From: JAFGED01 sp964551295
GTDB lineage: Bacteria > Chloroflexota > Anaerolineae > B4-G1
Length of the DNA: 17,945 nt
Direction: 5' to 3'
Assembly (NCBI GenBank): GCA_964551295.1
Contig: CAZKDJ010000073.1
Location: 1 to 17,945 of the forward strand
The position numbers were made by a program, and so were the translations under genes. The notes below the pieces were generated by a model. It was not told where the DNA came from. It saw nothing but the letters and a program-made list of their open reading frames with translations, and did not search any database. Below are positions 11,618 to 17,945 of this stretch, one piece after another (the first letter of the stretch is position 1; every line of letters starts with the position of its first letter).

Positions 11618-13134
11618 TTACTCGCGGCGGCTTGTTCTACCGATCATCGGTATGGCGACCAGCAGACCCAGCAGCCATAATCCCACCAAGGGCCCCACTT
11701 GCTGGGCCCAGGCAGGTAATGGGGTTTGCGGCTCGGGTTGCGGGAGCGGTTCGAGGCTGGCCCGCCAATCGGTCTCCAGGGTATTGAGGCTGATACCCAG
11801 GGCCTCTTCCACGCCGCTGGTACAACTGGCCCCATTGGCGTAGGCGGCTAACAGATCGCGTATGCCCTGGGCGCCGTATCGCTCGCGGATGTATTTCACC
11901 ACGCTGCCGCTTTGGGCATAGGCCAGGTACGCGGTCTGCGCGTCAGGAGAGAAGGGGACGCACAGATCTTGCAGCGGTATGAGGTATCCTTGTTTGCGTG
12001 CCTCTTCGATCATCGAGCTGTGCTCTGGAGTTGGTCGTCGTTCGTTGGCTGTGGCCAATCCCTCGTCTAGCCACTCTGGGACGTATCGGTAGCCCTCTGG
12101 CGTGACGATTTGATAAACCAGTAGGTGAGTGATCTCGTGGGGGATATAGCGTTCCATGCGTGATATGTAAAAGTCGTTTGCCAGGATCGCGACGACGATC
12201 ACTCCCAGATCAGGGTGCGCTTGACCGCTGGCCCAATCTCTTCCGGCCAGAACCATCGCTCCGTTGAGATTCTCTTGTGTGTCATAGATATAGACCGTGA
12301 TTGATTCCGGCAGCGGGGCGCGTAGCTCAACGTTGATGTCTTTCAGGCTGACTCGGGCGATGTCGAGGGCCGTTTGGCCGAATGTGGGGTCCCCCTGCTC
12401 CTTGATCCAGTGGACGGTGATGGGGTTCTCCTCGTCGTCGAGCTGTTCCCAAGCGAAACGGTCGTCGATGTACTCGAACGACTCTTTTTCGGTGGTGTAG
12501 CTTTCGTCGCCGTATTCGATCTGCCACCAGAATGTGACGGTATCGAAGGGAGGCAGGGGAGAGGAGCGCAAGTCGTGCAGATAGGTGGCGTTGAGCGTGT
12601 CGCCTTCTTGCTTGAAAGGCACCTCGAATGATTCGGTTCGTTCGCTCCCTCTAGCGGCAAAGAACAGATAGAGCTTTTTAACTTGAGACGGCGTGATAGC
12701 CTCCAGCGTGAAAGTGATCTGTTTGGCAAAGCTGTAGCTGGCCGTATTCTCGGTCACGGTGACGGCGTCATCTGCGATGACGTTATCATCTGCGATGACG
12801 TTATCATCTGCGATGACGCTATNNNNNNNNNNNNNNNNNNNNNNNNNNNNNNNNNNNNNNNNNNNNNNNNNNNNNNNNNNNNNNNNNNNNNNNNNNNNNN
12901 NNNNNNNNNNNNNNNNNNNNNNTCATCTGCGATGACGTTATCATCTGCGATGACGTTATCATCTGCGATGACGCTATCATCTGCGATGACGTTATCATCT
13001 GCGATGACGTTATCATCTGCGATGACGCTATCATCTGCGATGTCGGCGCCATCTGCGATGGCGTAGGCCGGAGCGGGCAATAGGCTCGATATCAGGACGA
13101 GGCTGATCAGTATTTGCTGCTTAGGTGGGGTCAT
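11618..13134 (-). CDS. Secreted peptidase-MA-like metalloprotease with hexapeptide-repeat stalk (interrupted by scaffold gap)
   Basis: I read this as one gene across the gap. The ATG at 13134 opens a clear Sec signal peptide (about 25 residues, ending PAPAYA), followed by hexapeptides IADDNV/IADDSV up to the Ns. The same repeats continue after the gap in phase with the rest: ...IADDAVTVTENTASYSF, a beta-sandwich-like region, then HEITH (codons 12125-12139) with the third zinc ligand Glu in EWLDEGLA, as in gluzincin-type peptidase MA proteins. A C-terminal membrane helix (VGLWLLGLLVAIPMI) and RRE tail anchor it, so the protease faces outward. The 100 Ns break the frame artificially; a real gap of 2 mod 3 bases restores it. 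The start lies 5 bp after the HEAT-repeat gene stop (AAGG upstream), so the two are co-transcribed. Confidence 0.82.
12768..13066. repeat. 18-bp in-frame tandem repeat (TCATCTGCGATGACGTTA)
   Basis: Three whole copies lie left of the gap (12768-12821) and eight right of it (12923-13066), the last two diverged. Copies end GTTA or GCTA in the order GTTA-GTTA-GCTA, giving a 54-bp super-repeat that holds on both sides of the gap. On the minus strand they encode hexapeptides IADDNV, IADDNV, IADDSV. There are no spacers, so it is not a CRISPR array. Confidence 0.95.
12823..12922. other. Scaffold gap (100 N)
   Basis: Exactly 100 Ns, the usual placeholder for an unknown length. Base 12822 is the first base of the next repeat unit and 12923 starts a whole unit. 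The repeat phase therefore requires 17+18k missing bases, and the 54-bp super-repeat predicts 54m-1 (53, 107, ...). One hundred fits neither. Confidence 0.97.
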
Positions 13135-13139
13135 TTGTG

Positions 13140-14108
13140 CTAACCTTCGTCGTTCACGCTTGATCCTTGACCGGGTTCTCTGGCCAATCTATCGAAAAGA
13201 CTCGACAGGTCCCCGTGCAGGAACTCGAGTTCGTCCAGCGCGGCTTCTGCTGCTGTGCGCGTGGCTTCGCAATCCGATTCACAACAATACAGCAGGATCT
13301 GGCGTGCTTTGTCGCCGCCGACCTGCCCCAGTGCCCACAGGGCTGCCTCTTGAACCTCCAAGTCGACGTCTTCGGTCAGTTCCTCCAATTCGGCCACGGT
13401 GTCGGAGAGCTGGAGTTCCCCACAGGCCCGCGCCGCTTCGTAGCGTAGCTCGGGGTTGGGGCTGAGGAGCTCCTGTTTCACGTGCGTCGCCCACCGGGTG
13501 TCGGCGCTGTGACCCATGGCAAACACGGCGCTGACGCGCATCTTTTCCTGTGGCGCCTCGTAGGCTGCGTGGATCAATGCCACCACGTCCTCGGTGTCGA
13601 CGTACGATAACGACTCCAGTGCTCGGCGTCGCACCTCGTAAAGCTCGGCTGTGTTCTGGCAGGTCGTCAAAAGGGCCTCGTAGGCCTGGGAGAACGGATC
13701 CGGGCGAGTCTTGCCCATCTCGCCCAGTAGAACGAAACGCCCTAGCGACATGGCAGCAGCGGCACGCACGCTCGTTGCTTCATCATACAGGCGCTCTATC
13801 AGCGGTGGCACCAGATGTACGTCTTGGTCCTCCCACAATCCTTCGACCGCCGTAGTGCGCACTTGTGCGTCTGTGTCCTCCAGCCCGATGCGAAAGATGG
13901 CGCCAAAGTCCACCTCGAAATCCGCCTCGGCTATCCCCGCAAAGAGAGTGACCAGATGTTGCCTCATCTCGACGGGCAGGTTCGGCCACACATCGCGTAC
14001 CTGGGCCACATCCTCGGCGTCCAAGTGCGACAGGAGGTACAGAGACTCCTGTTGAGGCATCTGGGCGCTTTTCAATTCCTCAAGGAGTGCATCAAGCGGT
14101 TGCTTCAT
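13140..14108 (-). CDS. HEAT-repeat protein
   Basis: 322 residues, cytoplasmic, no signal peptide. Repeated helix pairs with alternating leucine/alanine patterns occupy about residues 60-290, e.g. DTDAQVRTTAVEGLW, ATSVRAAAAMSLGRF, NPELRYEAARACGEL and DLEVQEAALWALGQVG, typical of HEAT/PBS-lyase-like scaffolds. No catalytic residues were seen; it is probably a protein-binding scaffold. The start ATG at 14108 overlaps the site-2 protease stop (ATGA), favoured over a GTG four codons upstream. The metalloprotease gene begins 5 bp after its stop. The tight coupling suggests that it works with, or regulates, the membrane proteases flanking it (inference). Confidence 0.88.
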   Translation of the reverse strand: MKQPLDALLEELKSAQMPQQESLYLLSHLDAEDVAQVRDVWPNLPVEMRQHLVTLFAGIAEADFEVDFGAIFRIGLEDTDAQVRTTAVEGLWEDQDVHLVPPLIERLYDEATSVRAAAAMSLGRFVLLGEMGKTRPDPFSQAYEALLTTCQNTAELYEVRRRALESLSYVDTEDVVALIHAAYEAPQEKMRVSAVFAMGHSADTRWATHVKQELLSPNPELRYEAARACGELQLSDTVAELEELTEDVDLEVQEAALWALGQVGGDKARQILLYCCESDCEATRTAAEAALDELEFLHGDLSSLFDRLAREPGQGSSVNDEG

Positions 14109-15466
14109 CTTGATAACCACGACCAGGAGATGACAGGGTTGATGATGTCGTAGAACATCACCAGGCCCATCAGAACGATCAGAATCACCAAGCCTATGAA
14201 GTGAACCACGGCCTCGCGCTCGGGGGCGATGCGGCGGCCGCGCACGGCCTCGATGAGGACGAAGAGGATGCGCCCACCATCAAAGGCAGGGAGGGGCAGC
14301 AGGTTGGTCAGTCCCAGCGCCAGGCTGATCAACGCCGCACCGCGCAGCACCGGAAAGGCCATCCGCCACTCGAGACTCTGCTGCAAGAAGAAGGTCAATA
14401 TTTGGCTCGCGCCGACGACGCTGACCGGGCGTGCTTCTTGGATGGACACGGTCCCTCTCACAAGTTGTACGGGCAGCGTCGCTATCATCTGCACGATAGC
14501 CGTCAGGTCGGCTACGCTGGCTTGTACGGCCTCGAAAAGATTATAGTGGCGCAGGGACGTGCGGTCAGGCCAAATGTTCATCGTGATGCCCAGAAAGCCT
14601 GTGCCTGCCACGCAGCCGGGTTCGTCTTGCTGGCATTCCCTTGGCCGTGGCTCTGCCGTCAAGGTCGTCTCTCTATCGCCTCTCGAAACGGTGAGAACGA
14701 TGGCCTGCCCTGGGGCATCCTGGATGAGGTTCTGCAACTGCGCCGGCCCTTCTTCGAGACGCTCTCCATCGACGGCCAGGATCACGTCGCGTGGCTGGAG
14801 GCCCGCTGCCTCGGCGGCGGTCCCTGGCATGACGTCGTAGACTTGCACGCCCCATCTTTCGGGGAGGCCGGTGAGGTAGACGCTGACCATCAGCACGAGG
14901 GCTGCGAGGATGTTGAGCGCGGCTCCGGCCCCCATGACCAATATCCGCTGTAGCTTGGGTTGTGCGGCCAGGCTGTGCGGATCGGAAAAGTCCGCTTCCT
15001 CGCCGGTTAGTCTGACGAACGCGCCCATCGGCAGCCAGTTGAGGCTGTAGATCGTTCCGCGTTCCACCTCGGTGACCTCACCCCGTATGCGCACTTTTTC
15101 GCCCATCATCTCTCGCTTGGGCGATACGTCCTCCGTCTCTTCGTCGCACATCTCTAGCTTATGCAGGATGTAGGTGCCATCTTCCTGACGCTGCGAGGTG
15201 ATGGTTTCCGCGTAAGAACCTGCCAGCAGTTGGGGCGGCAGCCCCTTGAGCCTGCGCGGGACGACGATGCGCGTGCTGCCGATGTCGAAATATCCCTGGC
15301 CGTGCCACAGCTTGAGCATGCGGGGGGGAAACCCGAACCCGAACTCTTCGACCCGTACTCCCATCAGTTTCGCCGTAATAAAGTGGCCCAGCTCGTGAAG
15401 CAGGATCATGGGGCCCAGAACGGCGATCAGTGTGCCAATTACCCAGAATGCAATGTTTATCCACAT
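14105..15466 (-). CDS. Site-2 protease family (M50/RseP-like) intramembrane metalloprotease
   Basis: 453 residues. Zinc motif HELGH (24-28) is in the first membrane helix. A PDZ domain (about 205-275, WGVQVYDVMPGTAAEAAGLQPRD) and the second active-site motif NLLPLPAFDGGRI (388-400, Asp396) follow, with a final helix near 425-445. Such proteases cut membrane-spanning anti-sigma factors or signal peptides within the bilayer. Between HELGH and the usual LNWLPMGAFVRL segment lies an extended, charged region (about 58-138), longer than in classical RseP. No anti-sigma factor is in the window. The ATG at 15466 has a GAGGGTG ribosome-binding site. It is the first gene of the seven-gene minus-strand run and overlaps the HEAT gene by 4 bases. 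Confidence 0.92.
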   Translation of the reverse strand: MWINIAFWVIGTLIAVLGPMILLHELGHFITAKLMGVRVEEFGFGFPPRMLKLWHGQGYFDIGSTRIVVPRRLKGLPPQLLAGSYAETITSQRQEDGTYILHKLEMCDEETEDVSPKREMMGEKVRIRGEVTEVERGTIYSLNWLPMGAFVRLTGEEADFSDPHSLAAQPKLQRILVMGAGAALNILAALVLMVSVYLTGLPERWGVQVYDVMPGTAAEAAGLQPRDVILAVDGERLEEGPAQLQNLIQDAPGQAIVLTVSRGDRETTLTAEPRPRECQQDEPGCVAGTGFLGITMNIWPDRTSLRHYNLFEAVQASVADLTAIVQMIATLPVQLVRGTVSIQEARPVSVVGASQILTFFLQQSLEWRMAFPVLRGAALISLALGLTNLLPLPAFDGGRILFVLIEAVRGRRIAPEREAVVHFIGLVILIVLMGLVMFYDIINPVISWSWLSR

Positions 15467-15486
15467 TTTTCACCCTCAGTCAAGAA

Positions 15487-15506
15487 GCGGGCGCTTTCAC
15501 GCCCGC
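15487..15506 (-). promoter_or_regulatory. GNRA-capped hairpin in the leader of the protease run
   Basis: On the minus strand, GCGGGCGT-GAAA-GCGCCCGC: seven perfect pairs plus a U-G pair closing a GAAA tetraloop. It lies between the predicted promoter and the ribosome-binding site of the site-2 protease. No T-run follows on this strand (TTCTTGA). It could stabilise the leader, or weakly terminate the P-loop gene mRNA. Confidence 0.5.
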
Positions 15507-15575
15507 CTCACGTTTTATTCATGGTGCTGAAGCGTGCACTACAAACATCTCGTGACCCGTCTGAAACACAGCCAT

Positions 15576-15603
15576 ATTATACCTCATGGGCGCAAACCTG
15601 CAA
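15576..15603 (-). promoter_or_regulatory. Promoter of the site-2 protease run
   Basis: On the minus strand, TTGCAG (15603-15598), a 16-base spacer and a perfect TATAAT (15581-15576). It overlaps the 3' end of the P-loop gene. The predicted start near 15569 gives a leader of about 100 bases. Confidence 0.6.
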
Positions 15604-15967
15604 CATCTTGCAGGAAAGCCGAGGCTTGTTCAACGACCTGGTGAATCGTCAGTCCATCGGTGTGGATGTAGAGATCGGCTTGTTCCCGGGCGTGACGCAA
15701 GCGGTGTGCCAGCGTTTCCCACCAGCCTGTGGGAGCGTGGGTGGGATGGCGCTGGCGGGCCACGGTTTCAGAGACGTCCAAGTAGATGAGCACGTCGGGT
15801 TCGGTGATGCGCTGCCACATCGTGGGCGCGTAGGCGTGTTCCTGGAGCACCTCTCGGGCGTTGTATCCCCGTTCGCGCAGCGCCTGCACGAGTTGCGATT
15901 TACCCGAGGCGCACGGGCCGACCACGGCGATCAGCGGGCGTTTATCGCGTTCGGCTTGTCGTCCCAT
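15584..15967 (-). CDS. Small P-loop NTPase (kinase-like)
   Basis: 127 residues from the ATG at 15967. The Walker A motif GPCASGKS is at 17-24, directly after a beta strand (PLIAVV). PDVLIYLDVS (58-67) looks like the Walker B-type strand of small-molecule kinases, and TVARQRH resembles a lid-side basic segment. It is shorter than shikimate or nucleoside monophosphate kinases, so the substrate is not predictable. The open frame extends upstream to 16066 but would overlap the TrkA-like gene; the ATG at 15967 leaves 26 bases between the genes. No strong Shine-Dalgarno precedes it. It is the last gene of the PP2C/TrkA-like run. Confidence 0.75.
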   Translation of the reverse strand: MGRQAERDKRPLIAVVGPCASGKSQLVQALRERGYNAREVLQEHAYAPTMWQRITEPDVLIYLDVSETVARQRHPTHAPTGWWETLAHRLRHAREQADLYIHTDGLTIHQVVEQASAFLQDVAGLRP

Positions 15968-15993
15968 TGGATGCGTTGATTGGCTACTGACCG

Positions 15994-17112
15994 CTACCTT
16001 GAGAGCAAGCGCGCCAGCCACGGGCGGCGCTGTTTCCGCGTGGATTTGTCGTCGGACAGATCGCATGGTCCTCCGCTCATCTCGCGCAGGCGGGCCAGCG
16101 ACTCCAAAGAGGCAAAGACCACCAGGCAGTCACCCGCACACAGCGAGACGTCGGGGGCGGGGTGAGGATCGGCGTCGTCCTGCCCTTCGTGCAGGACGAC
16201 CGTGAGGTCGAGTTCCTTCTCTGCCCAGGCGACGGTGCGGCCTACCAATGGCGAATCTGGCGCTAGCGTGGCGCGCGCCACATTCATCAGCACGTCGTCC
16301 AGGTAGAACGATTGGTCGATCCGGGCGCGCGTGGCGGCGGCGGCAAAGACGGGGGCGGCCAGTGCCGAGGTGCTGAAGGCGGTGCGGATTCCGAACCCGC
16401 GCTGCACCTTTTCCGCCAGCTTGCCGTCGAACATGCGCATGACGACCTTGATGTCTGGCTTGAGTTCCCTGGCGTCGAGTGCGATGTCCAGATTCGTCAG
16501 GTCGTCCTGGGTGCAGGCGACGACGGCGGACGCCTCCGAAATCTGTGCTTTTTCCAGCATGTCTCGGCTGCGCGCGTCACCCAGCAGCACCGGTACGTCG
16601 AGCTGCTGCAATTCCTCCAGGAAAGGGACATCAGCATCGCGTTCTATGCCCACGACCTCCTCGCCCAGGCGAAGCAGCTCCTTCGTGACCCTGTACCCGA
16701 CCTTGCCCAGGCCACAGACGATGACGTGATTGTGATACGTTGAAGCGACAGCCATTTGCCAGGCCTCCTTTCGCTCCCGCCGGTTGAACAGCGCCACCCC
16801 GAACCGAAGCACGCCGTCGGCGGCGACCGCCAGTCCGATGATGGGTGTGATAAAGAACAGGACCTGTAACCACAGCGTGTGGGGAAAGGGGAGCGGTGTT
16901 TCGGCGAGGAGCAGCATGAAGGTTGCGTATGATGCCTCTCTCCACCCCAGGTGCTGCCCAGTTTCGGGGTGGACGTAGAAAAATCTCAAAGCCAGCGTGC
17001 CCGTGCACAGGAGGGTGGAGAAGGCCAGTAGGGAGACGCGAAACTGACGCACCAAGACCAAGGTGTCGCGCCAAAGTGCTCGCAGAAGACGGCGGGTGGT
17101 GTGATGTCGCAT
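15994..17112 (-). CDS. TrkA-N (RCK)-domain membrane protein, ion-channel-like
   Basis: 372 residues from the ATG at 17112, chosen for its GAGGTG ribosome-binding site and because it follows the phosphatase stop by 8 bases. Membrane helices at about 27-45 and 82-105 flank a pore-like segment. The RCK_N nucleotide-binding domain starts HVIVCGLGKVGYRV (129-142, GxGxxG) with the acidic end of strand 2 at GIERDAD (155-161). A TrkA-C-like part follows (about 285-345) and a basic tail ends the protein. The overall architecture is that of a two-helix RCK-gated potassium channel. However, the selectivity filter TVGYGD is absent: the equivalent stretch reads MLLLAETPLPFP (66-77). K+ selectivity is therefore doubtful. 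Confidence 0.85.
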   Translation of the reverse strand: MRHHTTRRLLRALWRDTLVLVRQFRVSLLAFSTLLCTGTLALRFFYVHPETGQHLGWREASYATFMLLLAETPLPFPHTLWLQVLFFITPIIGLAVAADGVLRFGVALFNRRERKEAWQMAVASTYHNHVIVCGLGKVGYRVTKELLRLGEEVVGIERDADVPFLEELQQLDVPVLLGDARSRDMLEKAQISEASAVVACTQDDLTNLDIALDARELKPDIKVVMRMFDGKLAEKVQRGFGIRTAFSTSALAAPVFAAAATRARIDQSFYLDDVLMNVARATLAPDSPLVGRTVAWAEKELDLTVVLHEGQDDADPHPAPDVSLCAGDCLVVFASLESLARLREMSGGPCDLSDDKSTRKQRRPWLARLLSR

Positions 17113-17120
17113 CAGGCACC

Positions 17121-17828
17121 TCAGATAGGAAGTTGAACCGCCAGACGACGCACGCCACCATCGCCCTCGCGTTCCAGAACGCATAGCACCAGCACGCTGA
17201 TGTCGTCGTGCGGGCGGCCCTCCTCCAGTTCCAGGGCCTGTTGCAGCAAGCCATCGGCCAGTTGCTGGGTGCTTGCACCATCCTTGCTCATTAGCTCACG
17301 CACCGCTGCTGGGACGTCGAGCGCGCAGATGGAGCGCACACCGGCTGCTTCCAGGCCGTCCGTATAGATCACGATCACCGTCCCGGCGGTCAGCGGCAGC
17401 TCCGTGATCTGGGGTTTGGTGCCGCGCCGCACGCCTACCGGCTGTGACGGCTCGTCCAGCACCCGGAGTTCTCCGTCGGCGGTGATGACGATGGCGGGAC
17501 AGCGACTGTTGCGTGAGATCACCAGCGTGTTGGAGGTCAGGTCAACGGAAAGGATGTTGAGGGTGGCCGAGACCTTGCCGCCTCTGTGTGTGAATAGATA
17601 GTCGTGGGCCGCACGTGCCGCGGCCCCGTCGCGCACGCCTTCGGCCAACAGGGAGATCGCCTTACGGGCCACCAGATTGCTGATGGCCTTGGCCGATCTC
17701 CCCGAGCGCTGGCCGTCCACCAGCACGAAGGAGAGCCCTCCGTGAGGGCGCTCGACCATTTCCAGCGTGTCTCCGCTCTCGCTGGTGGCCCACTTGCCCA
17801 CTTTGGCGACGGCAACCTGGATTTCCAC
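17121..17828 (-). CDS. SpoIIE-type PP2C protein serine/threonine phosphatase
   Basis: 235 residues from the GTG at 17828. This start has GGAGAG seven bases upstream, whereas the longer TTG start at 17843 has none. Metal-binding acidic motifs of the PP2C/SpoIIE fold are SESGD, FVLVDGQRSG (Asp38), IYTDGLEAAG (Asp157) and PHDDISVLVL (Asp208, Asp209). No sensor or membrane domain is attached, so it is a stand-alone cytoplasmic phosphatase, plausibly acting on an anti-sigma antagonist or on a kinase substrate (inference). The TrkA-like gene starts 8 bp after its stop. No kinase or anti-sigma gene is visible nearby; the right edge of the window is 117 bases upstream. Confidence 0.9.
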   Translation of the reverse strand: MEIQVAVAKVGKWATSESGDTLEMVERPHGGLSFVLVDGQRSGRSAKAISNLVARKAISLLAEGVRDGAAARAAHDYLFTHRGGKVSATLNILSVDLTSNTLVISRNSRCPAIVITADGELRVLDEPSQPVGVRRGTKPQITELPLTAGTVIVIYTDGLEAAGVRSICALDVPAAVRELMSKDGASTQQLADGLLQQALELEEGRPHDDISVLVLCVLEREGDGGVRRLAVQLPI

Positions 17829-17914
17829 GTCTATTCTCTCCAAAGAGGCTTCTAAAATCTACTCTCCCGCAGGTTCGACGGTGACCGTAAGGTAGACTCA
17901 GTAGATCCAATTTT

Positions 17915-17945
17915 CGTCACTCCGAGCGGAGCGAGGAGTCTCCCA
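17915..17945. repeat. REP-like palindromic repeat at window edge
   Basis: CGTCACTCCGAGCGGAGCGAGGAGTCTCC contains the inverted repeat ACTCC (17919-17923) / GGAGT (17935-17939). The wording CCGAGCGxAGCGAGGA is that of a widespread dispersed intergenic repeat in many bacterial genomes (from memory). It may continue beyond the window. Confidence 0.55.

Noticed and set aside
12768..13066. CRISPR-like array of short repeats
   Set aside because: Units are 18 bp, contiguous without spacers, and encode in-frame hexapeptides continuous with the signal peptide and protease.
12683..13134. Separate short reading frames on both strands across the Ns (including an IASSQM-type repeat protein)
   Set aside because: They result from reading through the 100-N placeholder or from shadow frames of the 18-bp repeat; the gap length is arbitrary.
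17829..17945. Promoter of the PP2C phosphatase gene
   Set aside because: Only weak boxes (for example TTAGAA on the minus strand) are present; the gene may be part of a longer transcript or have its promoter outside the window.

Overview
The window looks like a piece of a high-GC bacterial chromosome, probably a metagenome-assembled Chloroflexota (Anaerolineae-like) genome. That assignment is inferred from the GC-rich genes, the GT39-type membrane glycosyltransferase with a C-terminal beta domain, the site-2 protease/HEAT-repeat pair and the style of the intergenic repeats. No rRNA or tRNA was recognised. One run of exactly 100 Ns (12823-12922) is a scaffold gap inside an 18-bp tandem repeat.

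Layout. 1-854 (minus): the start of a membrane protein (TspO-like guess) and an SDR oxidoreductase with a pteridine-reductase-like active site. 851-2763 (minus): an AT-richer type II restriction-modification pair, a TSPPY-type DNA methyltransferase followed by a NotI-family endonuclease. The two genes are joined by an ATGA overlap, and a second ATGA overlap joins the endonuclease to the SDR. 2843-3278 (minus): a malate/lactate dehydrogenase (Ldh-family) pseudogene that kept its promoter and its two ends but lost its middle. 3465-4214 (plus): radC behind a near-consensus promoter that places the start codon at the predicted transcript start. 4217-4620: a 404-bp non-autonomous transposable element with 30-bp inverted ends (25/30 identical), internal copies of the end motif and a 5-bp target duplication (TAGGA) that contains the radC stop codon.

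4759-8528 (plus) holds a two-gene unit: a non-secreted protein with two tandem Ig-like repeats, translationally coupled to a GT39-type glycosyltransferase. It ends at a two-armed bidirectional terminator (8534-8585). The opposite strand carries a seven-gene run from 15466 down to 8591: site-2 protease, HEAT-repeat protein, secreted peptidase-MA-like metalloprotease with N-terminal hexapeptide repeats, DEDD exonuclease, PflX-like radical SAM protein, acylphosphatase, and a FecR/carbohydrate-binding-like membrane protein. Its genes overlap or lie within 40 bp of each other, and a promoter is predicted at 15576-15603. Upstream on the same strand is a three-gene run: SpoIIE/PP2C phosphatase, TrkA-N membrane protein with no recognisable K+ filter, and a small P-loop NTPase.

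The most notable items are the transposable element after radC and the IADDNV/IADDSV repeat protein. In the latter, the 54-bp super-repeat equals 18 residues, one turn of a left-handed beta-helix.
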